Source: Ailanthus altissimus
Lineage: Eukaryota; Streptophyta; Magnoliopsida; Sapindales; Simaroubaceae
Assembly: GCA_946807835.1 (NCBI GenBank)
Contig: OX327683.1
Coordinates: 625,001 to 689,000, forward strand
DNA length: 64,000 nucleotides
Reading direction: 5' to 3'
Part shown: positions 34,401 to 45,833 of the stretch, piece after piece
Position numbering within the stretch: position 1 is the stretch's first letter
Layout of the letters: every line of letters begins with the position of its first letter
The notes under the pieces: model-generated
Seen by the model: only the letters and a program-made list of their open reading frames with translations
Databases searched by the model: none
What the model was told of the DNA's origin: nothing
Translations under genes and position numbers: made by a program

Positions 34401-36166
34401 TTTTTTTTTTTTTTTGAATGTGGGGATTAATTATCAAAGAGCACAAGAGGGCATGTCCTCATTTACAAAACGTTCAATTTGAATTGGTACTTTACCATAC
34501 CAAATAGTTTCAGAATTTAAATTAAGAGCAAAGCGTGCTAACTCATGGGCCACCCGATTAGATGAGCGGTAAGTATGACTAAAAGAGCACTGAGAGAATG
34601 ATGAGGCCATCGTCCTAATATCGTGGAGAGCCAAACCCAACTCTGAGACTGAAGTAAGGCGATTGTTAATGTCATGGATGACATTTGCCGCATCTGAAGC
34701 AACCTCGAGGGCAGAGATGCCTAGCAATCTAGCCAGGTAAAGTCCTCGAAGCAGAGCCAAGGCTTCAAGGATATCCACCGGGGGTAGTGCATCTAATGGA
34801 ATGGATGAGGAGGCCAAGACCACTCCAGAGTAGTCGCGTAGCACCACCCCTAGTCCAGCCTTGAAGTGTTTTGAGGAGAGGCTTGCATCAGTGTTTAGTT
34901 TTATAGAGCCCAGACTAGGGGGAAGCCATAGGTTGTGACTTGATATTGAGATGTTATGAGCGCTGGTCTGAATAGTCATCAATTCATTCTTGTAGTCTTG
35001 CACCCAATTCAGCACCTCTGACAAAGAGACCTTCTTTTGCTCTATGATGAATTGGTTTCTGATATACCAAAGTCTCCAAAAAAGAATAAGCAAGAACTCA
35101 ACATTTTCAAGTGATAGGCACGCCTGACATTCAATCAAAAAATCCAACATGGATGTACTATAGGAGATACATAAACCATGTAGGAATGAGCATGATTGAC
35201 GCACTTTCTTCAAAACATCACAGAGCCATATCGCATGAATGGTGTTTTCAGCACCTTTAGCACAACGACCACACAAGTAATCAACAGGGACATGATGTCT
35301 TCTAAGGTTATAGAAAGTAGGGATCCAGTTATGCGATACTCTCCAGACAAAATGTTTAATTTTCTGAGGAATTTTTAGGTTCCACAGGGCCTTCCACCAG
35401 TTACTGGTAACACCACTGCCAGAGCTGGAGGAGGCATGGTTATGAGCAAAGGAAAGCCAATATCCACTCTTCACAGAATATTGTCCGTGTCTGTCAAAGT
35501 GCCACATAATTGAATCACAATAGTGGTTCCAAGAATGCGAGCGCGGGATGCTTAAAATGAGGTTGCTTTCATCTTCTGAGAAGGAGTTACGGATAAGATC
35601 GCAATTCCACTGTCCAGAAGGGAGAAGCAGCTCAGCCACTAATGAATGATTTGGCAGTCTATGCGGGAACAAAGGTTTAAAAGACAGGGGCCGCGGAAGC
35701 CAGTGGTTGTAGTAAATAGAGATAGAGAAGCCGTCGCCAATCCGCCAACGAAGACCTTTCAGACGTAGGTTTCGTCCCCATAAAATACTTTTCCAGACCG
35801 CAGAATCTGAATGCTTGGGTAGAACTTGTAGAAAAGAAGAGTTCGGAAAGTAAATGCTACGGAGAGTTCTTGCAAATAACGAGTCTGGGTTAGCAATTAC
35901 ACGCCATCCCTGTTTAGCCAAAATAGCTTGATTGAAATGGTTCAAGTCCCTGAATCCCAGCCCTCCATCATTTTTATGGCGACACAAGAATTTCCAAGAG
36001 CACCAGTGGACCTTCCTCTTATTGACATCACCACCCCAAAAGAATCTGGCACAAAGTCTATGGATCTCCCTAGTAAGACTCTTAGGAAGCCTGAACAGGT
36101 TCATTACAAATGCTGGGATTGCTTGAATCACTGATTTTAAGAGCACTTCCCGACCACCACCGAAAA
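34401..36166 (-). mobile_element. 5'-truncated L1-type LINE, young copy
   Basis: A 1,766-bp minus-strand insertion with poly(T) at 34401-34415 and a perfect 20-bp target-site duplication. It is truncated inside the reverse transcriptase and belongs to the same family as 44448-50160 (shared FRLPKSLTREI, RWRIGDG and DASLSSKH). The intact TSD and undamaged reading frame point to recent insertion. Confidence 0.95.
34434..36166 (-). CDS. LINE ORF2 C-terminal part, uninterrupted
   Basis: An open frame runs from the truncation point at 36166, where GGGREVLLKSV is the end of the RT domain, to the stop at 34434. About 570 codons follow the first GTG. In order: the RT thumb end with FRLPKSLTREI and RFFWGG (residues 1-45); a linker with RWRIGDG and WLPRPLSFKP; a zf-RVT zinc-binding region (about 218-310: WNLKIPQKIKHFVWR, LCGRCAKGAENTIHAIWLC); and an RNase H domain (about 414-540) with D420 (NTDAS), E461 and D485 (SDAA) present. 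There is no ATG start, and the polymerase palm and endonuclease are missing, so it cannot support transposition. It is useful as an undamaged reference for this LINE family. Confidence 0.9.
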
Positions 36167-36186
36167 AATTGATTTATTGCCTAGTT
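36167..36186. repeat. Target-site duplication, right, of LINE-1
   Basis: Exact copy of 34381-34400. Confidence 0.95.
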
Positions 36187-36831
36187 CACATTATATCTAG
36201 TTCCTTTTTTTTTGGGGAAACGGACAGTTCAAATTATATCTAGTTAATCTTTATATTTATATAAATATTTTCATTAATTTTGGGGTGACAGCTTAGTTAA
36301 AATTTCATTAAATAATTATTAATTTTGTATATATATTTTCTATAAAATTGGTGATAGATATTAAACTTTGGCCTATAATTGTACAAACTCGACACTTTTA
36401 AAGTATAAATATAAATATAAAAATTGTGGACATCTTCAATGGCATGCTTCCTAATTAACCATCGATTTTTTTTTTTTTAAATAATTTATCTTGATCCATT
36501 CGTGTATAACTGACTTTAGGGTACTCTTTATAATTAGCTGTACTTGAAACACAATAAAATGTTAAAAATTATTCCCCACCAGTACCTTTATATAAGCCAC
36601 GCATTTTATTAGTTTATTTTTCTACATTTGCGAACTTTTATTTTCTATTAGGAAGCATATATACCACATTTTAGAATTACAGAAACATTGAATCATATAA
36701 TTTTACCATCCAAAGTCAACTTCTCAAGTCTTGCTCAATAGGAAGACATGTGCTTTCCTAATGAGATGCAAAGTTTCGGAATGTATAATAGGCAAAATTA
36801 TTAAAGATTTTTTTATTTTATTTTGGTCCCT
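36187..36831. other. Non-coding DNA, weakly duplicated
   Basis: AT-rich. 36470-36570 (ATAACTGACTTTAGGGTA and neighbours) resembles 43185-43240 (ATAATTGACTTTAGGGTA). Confidence 0.45.
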
Positions 36832-37222
36832 TATTGTTGAAGCGGAAGCACACAAATAAGCAATATCACTAAAGCAAATAATGCAAAATAAGCAATTTGA
36901 GGAATTTGATGAGATTTTGTTAGATTAATATTGTTGAGCCAATATTGATATTCTTGATATTGCGGATAAACCTATCGTATGATTCTAAAGAGGATATTAT
37001 TGTAATCTCATTATTTTTACATTGTGAAAATTAGAATCGAACTACAATCACATGATTTTTTTTTCTAAATTTAGTTTTCCACGTAAAAATTTAGTATCTC
37101 ATTGTGATGAAGTGTGGCTTATAATTATTGTAGTACTATTTTTGCTAATTGTAGTTGTACACTTGCCAATTTTTATAACAAAAAAGGGAAAATAATACTT
37201 TTGCTATGTAGTATTTTTGAAA
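36832..37222. mobile_element. Copia LTR fragment(s)
   Basis: 36832-36900 (TGTTGAAGCGGAAGCACACA) is the inverted 3' tip of the copia LTR family at 51758-57423. The stretch ends at TTTTCCAACA (37222), followed by AGTAGTATCAGAAC, a decayed primer-binding site. It may therefore be one short LTR or two joined fragments. Confidence 0.45.
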
Positions 37223-37380
37223 TATTTTCCAACAAGTAGTATCAGAACTAAAGTTGGTACTAATAAGCTATCTCAAGTACTTATATGAAAAATATTTCCT
37301 ACTCTAAACTTTCTCATGCACATCATCATCAAAAAGCTAAAGGAGAAAGGTTAAGTAAATCAAGTTTAGTCCACATTGCC

Positions 37381-37990
37381 TCACCCCGAAAGTTTTTTTA
37401 CTAGCTTTACATCAGAATGCATAAACTTGATTCTTTCTTGAATCATTTTATTCATCCTCTTTGCAACTCCATTTTTTTGATAAGTTTTTGGCACAGTCTT
37501 CCTAAGTTTGATACCATAGGATCTATAAATAGGACTCAAATGGTCATTTATACTCACCACCATTGTCCATCCTTGCACATTTCAATGTCTCCCTATCTCT
37601 CTCTCAACCTTAACATGAAATTATTTAAAGAAATCAAGCACTTGGTCTTTACATTTCAGAGCAAAGGTGCACACTTTTATAGAATAGCTATTAATAAAGT
37701 TATAAATATGGTGCACCTCAACACGTTCTAGTTTGCATAGTGCATGCATCAACATGTATCAAATCAAGCAAATTTGCTATTCTAGATGGGGTATAATTAT
37801 GAAATGCAACTCTAGATATCCTTAGAGTCAAACAAGGATTACAAGGTTTGAAAGACTTACCTACCTAGCGAGGCAGAACATTCTTTTTGGCTAAGAACTT
37901 GAAACCATTTTTTCACTTATATGGCCAAGTTTTTTATGCCATAACTGAATGTTGAATTCTTTTGCAGCTACATTGACATCTCCATTTAAG
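37381..37990 (-). pseudogene. Copia integrase fragment, minus strand
   Basis: The minus strand reads a decayed pre-integrase/integrase start near 37990-37740 (RVAFHNYTPSR-like, LLDLIHVDAC). At 37578-37381 it reads YGIKLRKTVPKTYQKNGVA, then KRMNKMIQERIKFM, the region of the catalytic Glu, here with Glu replaced by Lys (AKRMN rather than AERMN). Confidence 0.65.
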
Positions 37991-38034
37991 AGTTTAGCTT
38001 CTATAACATAAAGAGTGTTTGGTTGTAGGACATT

Positions 38035-38512
38035 TGTTCATATTCAAAAAGATAAGAGGCCAAAACTTGTCAACAATGCTAGGGAGTGTGTATTTTTGGG
38101 TTATGCATATAAAGAACTTTTGTACAAATTATAGGATTTAATGAGTCAAAAAATAATTATAAATAAAGATGTTACATTTCTTAAATATTAGATAGTTGAT
38201 GAGGTAGAGAAATATGAGAAACCTCAAGAACCTGATGAAATTTCTATTTCTGACATTCCAAGATCAATTTCTCCACCTATAGTTCATGATGAGTTTAATA
38301 GAGACACACAAATTGATTATGATAAAAGAGTTGATGATGATATTCTAGATAACAGGTTAAGCAAGCACCTTCAGAACCATCTGATTCATCAGTGGAATCA
38401 CAATTGAGAAGATCCATGAGAGAGCATCGCCACTCCTCTAGATATTCACCACATGAGTATGTGATGCTTATAGATAGGGGAGAGCTTGTAAACTTCTAGG
38501 AATTAATGTCTC
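38035..38512 (+). pseudogene. Copia integrase-RT linker fragment, plus strand
   Basis: The plus strand reads NNARECVFLGYAYKELLYKL, a stop, then IINKDVTFLKY, an acidic linker, and RSMREHRHSSRYSPHEYVML, typical of the copia linker before RT. There are several stops. It is opposite in orientation to the integrase fragment next to it, so two elements or an inversion are involved. Confidence 0.7.
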
Positions 38513-38534
38513 ACCAGTACAAGAATCAATGGTT

Positions 38535-39260
38535 TTAAAAGTGTTTGAGATGGTGCTAACGTGTTATTCTACTATGTATGAATATTTATTGTTTAATATT
38601 TATAAAATGAACATTTCTATTAAATCCTTAGTTATTAATTACATGGTACTGAGTTTGTAATTTTTTAGACATTATAGATTTAAATGAATATAGATCTGAC
38701 CTAAAAAAGTACAAGGAAATACTAAAAGTTAGTAATTCTAAATGTTAAATGCTTGTTTGAACTATGACAAACACCCAAAAATATTATAGTAATGACATAG
38801 TTGCAAAGACTCACCAATGGTGCTAAGAAATTTTATTGCATAGTAATGTTCTCAAACATATCATTCCTGATCTATTATTGCTAACAAAGGTCGATAGGAA
38901 TACCTTCTGAATCATTGCGTGTTTATATTTAGATTGTCCAAATAGTTTGTCTTCACAATCCGTGGCCTATGCAAAAGCTCGTATAGGAATACAGATATTC
39001 AGTGTAGATTGGGTACTGAATAGACACACGAAGACCTCTAATAAACATCCCATAGAGTTGTAAATATATGATATTTTTGAGTTAAGTATTGTTTTTTATC
39101 CTCTAACCTGACTGCCACTGTGGGCTTATGAGTGACTTACCATGGTTTGACCCTACATATGTCAAAGACATTTTATGGTATGATCTCTAGGTGTTGTTAA
39201 GTATGGGATTCGTCAGCTCATATAGGTGAGTTGTATACTATAATACTCTGAGATTGTATT
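38535..39260 (+). repeat. R5 long-LTR fragment, copy 3
   Basis: Matches the first half of 27215-29200, with the signature block near 39075-39190 (TGAGTTAAGTATTGTT, CACTGTGGGCTTATGAGTGA, CTACATATGTCAAAGACATT). It sits between two pieces of copia pol. Confidence 0.6.
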
Positions 39261-39535
39261 TAATAGCAGGCCTAAATGTTGTTGATCCTATAGCGAGGCC
39301 TATAAAGATTTACTGGGATAACTCAGTTGCAGCATTCTTTGCCAAGAATAATAATAGTGGAAGTAACATCAAACATAACGACATAAAGTTCTTGGTTGTC
39401 AGATATTATATCAAAAGACAAAAAATGGTCATTGAGCATATAAAGACTGCATTTAATATAACAAATTCCATGTTTGAAAGATTGCTAGCTAAGTTATATA
39501 AAAAGCATGTGGATAGCATGGAATTTCTACTTTAG
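39254..39535 (+). pseudogene. Copia RNase H C-terminal fragment
   Basis: Readable as LNVVDPIARPIKIYWDNSVA, AAFFAKNNNSGSNIKHNDIK and VIEHIKTAFNITNSMF, the end of copia RNase H, with the usual C-D-N changed to W-D-N. The final KLYKKHVDSMEFL corresponds to the family's C-terminus. No upstream RT is attached. Confidence 0.75.
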
Positions 39536-39939
39536 ACTTGTCTTTAGCAATGTTTTCATTATCCCATTATGTAATTACATACTTTTGTAGATCATTTAAT
39601 CATTAAATTATTTTATGCATAAGATGTTTGTAAGCCTTAATCTATTAGAATAATTTAAGAGGACTCAAATGACTTATAGGATGTTCATTCAAAAGTAATG
39701 TGTTACACAATTTAAAAATTTTCATACATGTGATACTTGGAAGGAAATATGTAATTATTAAATACATAACTGCCACGATTCATGCATTAAAATATTTCTT
39801 TTTGTTAAAAAAAAGTTTACTATGAACGTTTTTAAGGAGCTACCATAAGTTTATGGTCATAACAAGTTAGTCACCTTAAGGCTATAACAAGCTAGTCACC
39901 TATTAACGTCGTGTCAGTCGTCTCCCTAATTTTTGCATC
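39536..39939. other. Non-coding DNA after the RNase H fragment
   Basis: Probable 3' UTR of the copia remnant. Two short direct repeats (AACAAG(T/C)TAGTCACCT) occur at about 39861-39876 and 39886-39901. Confidence 0.4.
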
Positions 39940-40440
39940 AAATTTGTTTAATCCATTTTGCACTATTTTATACTATTTTCATTCATTTTTAACCAATCTA
40001 CTCATTTTGAACATATATATTGCCCAAATGTGTGTACGTTTTTGGGTGAATCTTTTTAATTTGGAGAAAATATCATTGAGGGGGAAAAAAAGACCTAAAC
40101 TTTATCTTTTAGCTATAAAAGGAATGGAATTTCATGCGTGGTTAAAAATAATAATTTAAAAAATAGGGGCTATTTCTAAAAAAATTAAACAAAATATATA
40201 ACGGTATATTTTCACAATATAAGGTAGGATTACTATAGTTAGTAAGCGAGGTTCCATGTTTAGTTAATGTACTAGAAGAGTATTTTTAGGTATGCTTAAG
40301 TGTGAAGTGATGCATTATCATAGTTATTTTCTAGTTGTTGCACTAGTAGAGATCTCTGATATAATATTAGTAAAATGCTTTTAGGTATGCTTAAATGTGT
40401 AAATAGTCTATATTTTTCTAATAGTTCTCTAGTAGTTCTC
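39940..40440. repeat. Segment A copy 3 joined to TR2 units
   Basis: 39940-40260 matches 26030-26345. From 40264 it changes directly to about two units of TR2 (see 25430-25850). The order of the two modules is reversed relative to 25430-27110. Confidence 0.6.
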
Positions 40441-40614
40441 TACTTCAGTCTTGGATGACTCTGGCATTTTCTCCTCTTCACTAGATGGAACTGCAATCTC
40501 CGCTAATGCTGAGCCTAACTGTTGACTCACTAACAACGTCTTAACTTTCATCTTCTACAGATTAAAGTCATTTGTAACATTGAATTTCTTTACCTAATAC
40601 TTAGATGTAGCCAT
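40438..40614 (-). pseudogene. Copia gag N-terminus fragment, same family as 52574
   Basis: From CAT 40612-40614 the minus strand reads MATSKY, a stop, VKKFNVTNDFNL, a stop, KMKVKTLLVSQQLGSAL and PSSEEEKMPESS. This matches the start of the gag at 52574 with two nonsense changes. It stops abruptly at the TR2 boundary. Confidence 0.85.
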
Positions 40615-40645
40615 ATTTGCTTAAAAACTTGCTTTGATACCAATT

Positions 40646-41408
40646 TATTAAAGCAAAAGCAATCAAACAAGCAATAAATCCAAAGTATATATCGCAATAA
40701 TCAAGCAATTAAGAAATCTAGGGAGAGAAAGTAGAAGAATAATACACTAAATTTATATGGTTCGGCAACTTACCTACGCCTATGGTCAATCAAGATTATA
40801 CTCTTTTGTTATTGAATTACAAAACACTAATAAATTCTGCATTCTACATGAAACAAACTCACAAAGAACTCTCTTTGTCTCTTCTATACTAGGGCTTCCT
40901 CTTTCAAAGAATCACAAAGAATTCTATGATTACTAAGATATGTTTACAAGCCAATAGAGAGCCTTTATATAGGTTTTAGGACATCATAAGTTAACCTTAA
41001 ACGTGTGGGAGTCATTTTAGAAAAACCCGGAACAAGTAGCAGATGAAATAAATGTAACAAAATGGAAAACTATTCACCATACTAGCGATGTAGTGCCCAT
41101 TCCTTAGCGCCTTGATGCTGGATAGTCATGCCCAGCACCGCGGTGCCCAAGTGCTGTCAACGGTACGACGGTGCTGTGTTCCAGATGCCGTGGCCCTAAC
41201 TTTGGGAACCTACTAATCCCGCGGTGCCCATGTGCTATCAAGCGAAGCTGCAGTGCTAGATTTTTATCACCACGATGCCTAGTTCTAGGCACCTAATTTC
41301 TCATTTTGTCCTCATTTAGCATTCGTTTTTCTTTCTCGTGCATCCAACGTATTTGTCATGTTCTCAAATCATTTTACAATGATTTTTAATTAGCTTTCTC
41401 ATAGAACA
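40646..41408 (-). mobile_element. Old copia LTR with PBS and gag stub
   Basis: The LTR runs on the minus strand from TGTTCTATGAG (41408) to the 3' end at 40646, followed by ATTGGTATCAAAGC (PBS, about 40632-40645) and gag. On its upstream side (41409-41420, inverted) is GTGGGGGTAAA, a polypurine-tract-like sequence normally expected before a 3' LTR. A decayed GC island occupies 41090-41290. Confidence 0.75.
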
Positions 41409-41609
41409 TTTACCCCCACAAATTTTATTCGTGTTATATGAGTTTGCTATGTAACAAGGCCCTTTACGTCTCCCCTTAATATTTATTCTTTCTTTGTTTT
41501 AATATCTAATAAATTCTTCGCATTGTTGAGTTCCTTAAAAAACATATTGAGCTGACATTAGCATTACTATAATATAGATTTTGTTGTTTTTAACCTAAGA
41601 AATAAAATA

Positions 41610-42150
41610 ATAACCCGAGCACCATCAAAAGGATCTTTTGGTGCTCATTTTATTTAAACAAAGACACCCTTAAAGGTGATAACCTAATGCACCATGCACT
41701 TAGTGCCTACTTAACTATTTTATTCTCTCTTATGTTTACATCTTGACATTTTAGATGGTTGACTATTTGTAAGGGTTTATCTAATGCTTACAAGTTACTA
41801 GAAACCCTAAACCTAGTAACAATAAGAGTCCTTACTTGTAAGAGTTCAAATTCCACTTAAATAAGTCAATTGAAATAAAATAGAAAATATTGATAAGTTA
41901 CCAAACACCTCGTGAACAATACCTACTGCATGAACAATTTCTATTCTTCTGCCTTTTTTGTTTTGCTCATTCCTTTACACAATTTTCGCATACTAGACTT
42001 CTTACTGACTCTTCATTTGGTATCCACTATAATTCATACCTATACATGATTGTTGAATCACTAATATCCAACAATTAAGAGCAAAAAATAATTCATAAGC
42101 AAAAGGGTTCAATTCATTTGCATTGGAACACGATCGCTAGATTAGTTTAT
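41610..42150. repeat. Duplicated segment R4, copy 2, left part
   Basis: Parallels 23700-24235; the right part continues at 42930-43040 after the inserted LTR stub. Confidence 0.6.
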
Positions 42151-42922
42151 TTGTACTGTTGAATTTCTCTACCTCATAATTGGGTGTGGCTATGTCTGCT
42201 TAGAACCAAGCTCTGATACCAATTTGTTAAAGTGGAAGCACAAAAATAAGCAATATAACCCAAGTAATATATTGCAGAACAAGTAATTAATGAACTAAAG
42301 AGAGAAAGGTAGAAGAAGAATACACAAAATTTTATGTAGTTTGGTAACTCGCCTACGTCCGTGGTGGATCAAGATCACTAACTCTTATTATTAAATCACA
42401 AGGCACTCATAAAGTATACCTTTTATAAGAAAGACTAAAAAAGAAAACACTCTGTCTTGTAATTTATGAATTTTTTTCTCACTAAGAATCACAAAATATG
42501 TGTGATCACAACGATTTCCACAAAGATCATCGAGATTTTACTAAGATATCTTAGGTTGTGTTTACAAGCTAATAGAGAGCCTTTATATAGGTTTTAGGAC
42601 AACACAGGTTTACCCTAAACGTGTGGGAGTCATATTAAGGAGTCCTGCAACTAGTGAGAGATGAAAACAAATTGTATCAAATCAGAAAACTCTTTTCTTT
42701 GTGGGCGTTGTGGCGCCTAGCTCCCATCGTCGCAGCGCTAAGGCACTTAATCTGGGCATCGCAGTGTTGGTCACCTAGCACCGCGGCATTCAGGTTCTAT
42801 CTTGGGCGTCGCGACACCCATACTTGGGCATCACCCACTATGTCTTTCACATCCTTTTACATCCGTCTTCAACCCTCGCATACCCAACGCACTTGACTTG
42901 CTCTCAAATCATATTTCAAAAA
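42150..42922 (-). mobile_element. Copia LTR-PBS-gag stub inserted in R4
   Basis: Minus-strand LTR (about 42922-42225, 3' end GTGCTTCCACTTTAACA), perfect ATTGGTATCAGAGC (42211-42224), leader TTGGTTCTAAGCAGACATAG and the first gag codons (TPNYEVEKFN at about 42190-42155, initiator ATG changed to ATA). It is cut off both in gag and about 30 bp short of the LTR 5' end. Confidence 0.75.
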
Positions 42923-43040
42923 AATGCCAACAACTATAGACATATGACGAACCGAATAAAAAAATAATGTGGCCTGTTACTGCCATTTGTACAACTGAGA
43001 TAACAAAGATGACTAACTTATTGGAAATTTTTTCCAATTC

Positions 43041-43800
43041 ACGGGAAATTATCGAAGACATGCGGAAAAGATTTATGGTGTTCAAAACTAAATGCATACA
43101 TACACCGTGTATGTATGTGCCTCCTAATTAGATGCCAATAATCCCGTTTTAACTGGCGAAAAGATTTTTCTTCTCTTATTTATTTTGATCCCTACTTTAA
43201 TGTATAATTGACTTTAGGGTAATTATTATTAGTTGTATAAATATTATATATATATGAGTTGGGTTTCCTTCATTTTAATTTTTGAATTGAAATTTTAACT
43301 TAATTTTACCCATTGAAAACAAAAAAGGATAACCTTTCCAATAGATAAAAGGGGGTTTCAATGTAACTAATTAATTATATGAACAAAGACACGAAGTTTT
43401 ATGACGACGTTGTAATTACTTATATTTCAATAACCTTCCAATAATGAAGAGTTCTGCAACTCAGAGTCTTTGTTGTTTAGTCAGTTATTTATTTATTTCA
43501 ATATGAGGGGATGACGTTGAGTACTCAATGAAAATCTTTTCTTTTCATATGGAAGAGAAATTCTGGTGAACAGAACTCAAAATGTCTGCCTTAATAATTT
43601 TAATAACCCATCGACATTTCTACACGAAATCTTTAGATGAAGGTGTGTTTTAGTCCAACCGGCCAAGATGCCTTACTATTATTAAGCAGTTTTATCATCC
43701 TAATCAAATATGATTAATATAATTATTATTAAATACAAATAATATGTTTAACAGATTTAATATCTATATTTGAATGTTATGTTTACAGTTGAAAAATGTT
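43041..43800. other. Non-coding DNA with orphan-gene promoter remnant
   Basis: 43360-43500 recalls the block before the orphan gene (TATGAACAAAGACACGAAGT, GACGACGTTG, GAGTTCTGCAACTCAGAGTC) but no ORF follows. The rest is AT-rich and unrecognised. Confidence 0.45.
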
Positions 43801-43809
43801 ACGATAATT

Positions 43810-44010
43810 AGTTTTTTTGAAAATCAAATGCATTAAGAGAAACTTATTCAGAAAGAGGATAATCCTCCACAATATGAATAGCCCGATTCCTTGGAACATC
43901 AAAACTTCAGGTGACTTCTGAACGATAACTCAATGCCATTTTGGCTAAAGCATAAGCTACCTTATCAGACTCTTTAGGAACAAACAAATATCTTATAGAA
44001 TGAAGGTTAA
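43810..44010 (-). mobile_element. LINE 3'-end fragment
   Basis: The minus strand reads FVPKESDKVAYALAKMALSY, a plant LINE RNase H C-terminus, then RNRAIHIVEDYPLSE. It is preceded on the plus strand by a short T run. It is a different subfamily from 44448-50160. Confidence 0.65.
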
Positions 44011-44019
44011 AAAAAAAAA

Positions 44020-44429
44020 ATCTTATAATAGCACTCAGTTAAATTGTCTTAATGATAACGTTTGTGCACCCTCTGATCTAAGGAGTTTCATTTTCTTCAA
44101 TTATTAAAGGTAATATAATTTGATAGTTGCAAATCATTTTACAATATAAATTTTTATTGGCAGTTGTAAATTAAGATGTACAGTTTATAATTAGTAGTTG
44201 TAATTCCAAGAGATGGGGTTTTTATATTGAGATATTTGTATATAACAAAACTTATAAGAGAGCTGACATTAATAAGAGTAGTTTACACGATTAATACTGT
44301 ACACTTTACATTTGATAGTTGTAAATCCTTCAGAAATTTACTTTGTAAAGTGATATTGATATATAAAAAAAAAAAAATCTAATAATATTATGATTAATAA
44401 TCCTTGCTATTTGCAAACAACAGTAACTA
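44020..44429 (+). repeat. TR1 tandem array, copy 2, left part
   Basis: Diverged TR1 units with GATTAATA, TATTTGCAAACAACAGTAAC, AATTGATAGTTGTAA-like and GAGATATTTGTATA words. It is interrupted by the LINE at 44448 and continues at 50161. Confidence 0.75.
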
Positions 44430-44447
44430 ACATTAATGAGATATTCA
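44430..44447. repeat. Target-site duplication, left, of full-length LINE
   Basis: ACATTAATGAGATATTCA, identical to 50161-50178. The target is the TR1 unit itself. Confidence 0.95.
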
Positions 44448-44489
44448 AACAATTTTTTTCTTTTTTTTTATTACATTTTGGATTTTCAT

Positions 44490-44580
44490 CTCGTTCGCTC
44501 AGCGAACTCTTTTTCTCTCCCTAAGTCAGGGATCTGACTTTCGTCCGCTCAGCGAATTTTCGTCCGCTCAGCGAACTCTC
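44490..44580 (+). promoter_or_regulatory. LINE 5' UTR with triple CGTCCGCTCAGCGAA motif
   Basis: Three copies of CGT(C/T)CGCTCAGCGAA at 44492, 44543 and 44561 lie between the 5' end and the ORF1 ATG. Tandem 5' UTR motifs in L1-type LINEs often form the internal promoter. That role is inferred here. Confidence 0.5.
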
Positions 44581-44597
44581 TCATCTCTCTCAAATAT

Positions 44598-45821
44598 ATG
44601 GAAGACATCGAAGCCTTATGGAACTCCTTCTCAATTGACAACTCACACAATGAAGAGGTTCTCGGAGTACCAGAAGCTGTAGTCAAGAGACATCGCCTGG
44701 CAGCAAAATTCGACCTATATGTTAAGATCCTGACTCGAAAAAATTATCAAAGAGAGGCCTTCCAAAATATAATGCGAAGCCTATGGCGGCCTACTGGCGA
44801 ACTGAAATTCAGGTGGCTAGGCGGTGACAGTTTCCTGTGTGAGTTCACCTTAGAAGATGACCGGAAAAAAGTTTTAATGAACGAACTGTGGAATTTCAAC
44901 AAATTTCTGATAGCAATGGAACTAGCCTCAGAGGAAGACGTGACTGTTAAACCCACATTCCGATATGCCACGTTCTGGATCCAAGTAAACAATGTATCAA
45001 TAATCCATATGAATGTAGAAACAGCCAAACTAATAGGGAACAGAATTGGTAAATTCTTTGATGTGGATGCTGATGACTCAGGATCATGCACAGGAAGGTT
45101 TATGCGTATACGAGTTAAATTATACCTGGACCAACCAATACGAAAAGGCATCTTTCTCAAACTCGGGTCAGCTGAAAACCTAATATGGTTAGACTTCAAG
45201 GATGAAAAACTTCCAGAATTCTGTACCCTCTGCGGCTTCCTAGATCACGGGTATAAAGAGTTCCCACAAACATACCCAACAGTCTTAAAAAAACCCGGCA
45301 ACCACTGTTACCCAGAAAACATACGAGCGGTGGGGAATCAAAAAGTTTTAAAAGCATCCATTCCAAGGGAAACAAGCATTAAATTTTTTTCCACAAACTA
45401 CCATAAAAGACCTAATGGCGGCAGTCACATAGAAGAGGAAGACAGGAACAATAGAACCGAGCATGCCAAAATCCGCCCTGCCACGGTCGACATTGGTACT
45501 CAAGGGTGGAAAACGGTTGGCCCCCAACTGGAAAATGCTGAACCCGAGGAGGTGGGAAGGGAAACCGGGCAAGATAACAGACAGGCGTGCAGGGAACGCT
45601 CTCGTATGCAGCCTCCACATGCCAGCAACCAGAGAAACTCCACCATGGAAACCAGCGAAAGCAGCACTCGGCAGCCTAGTGTAGGGGCGCGGGAAAATGC
45701 TGAAGTAAAACTGAATCAGCATGTGCCCGACAAAGTGGCAGACAATAACATGGTGCCAATACCCGGTGCACAAGCTTGGAATCATGGAATCAAATTTTTG
45801 GAGGAAAACAGAAGAAGTTAG
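44598..45821 (+). CDS. LINE ORF1 protein (DUF4283, zinc knuckle)
   Basis: Uninterrupted 407-aa frame starting at ATG 44598 (MEDIEALWNSFSIDN). The N-terminal half is a DUF4283 nucleic-acid-binding domain (about 30-175: REAFQNIMRSLWRPTGELKF, FLCEFTLEDDRKKVL). It is followed by a CCHC-type knuckle at 209-222, CTLCGFLDHGYKEF, whose last Cys is Phe, so one zinc ligand is lost. The C-terminal third is a low-complexity, charged tail. In plant LINEs this protein binds the element RNA in the ribonucleoprotein. About 110 bp of its 3' part (45553-45667) is repeated downstream at 46100-46214. The frame is intact, but the knuckle change suggests reduced function. Confidence 0.85.
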   Translation: MEDIEALWNSFSIDNSHNEEVLGVPEAVVKRHRLAAKFDLYVKILTRKNYQREAFQNIMRSLWRPTGELKFRWLGGDSFLCEFTLEDDRKKVLMNELWNFNKFLIAMELASEEDVTVKPTFRYATFWIQVNNVSIIHMNVETAKLIGNRIGKFFDVDADDSGSCTGRFMRIRVKLYLDQPIRKGIFLKLGSAENLIWLDFKDEKLPEFCTLCGFLDHGYKEFPQTYPTVLKKPGNHCYPENIRAVGNQKVLKASIPRETSIKFFSTNYHKRPNGGSHIEEEDRNNRTEHAKIRPATVDIGTQGWKTVGPQLENAEPEEVGRETGQDNRQACRERSRMQPPHASNQRNSTMETSESSTRQPSVGARENAEVKLNQHVPDKVADNNMVPIPGAQAWNHGIKFLEENRRS

Positions 45822-45833
45822 CCACGCGAGGTA

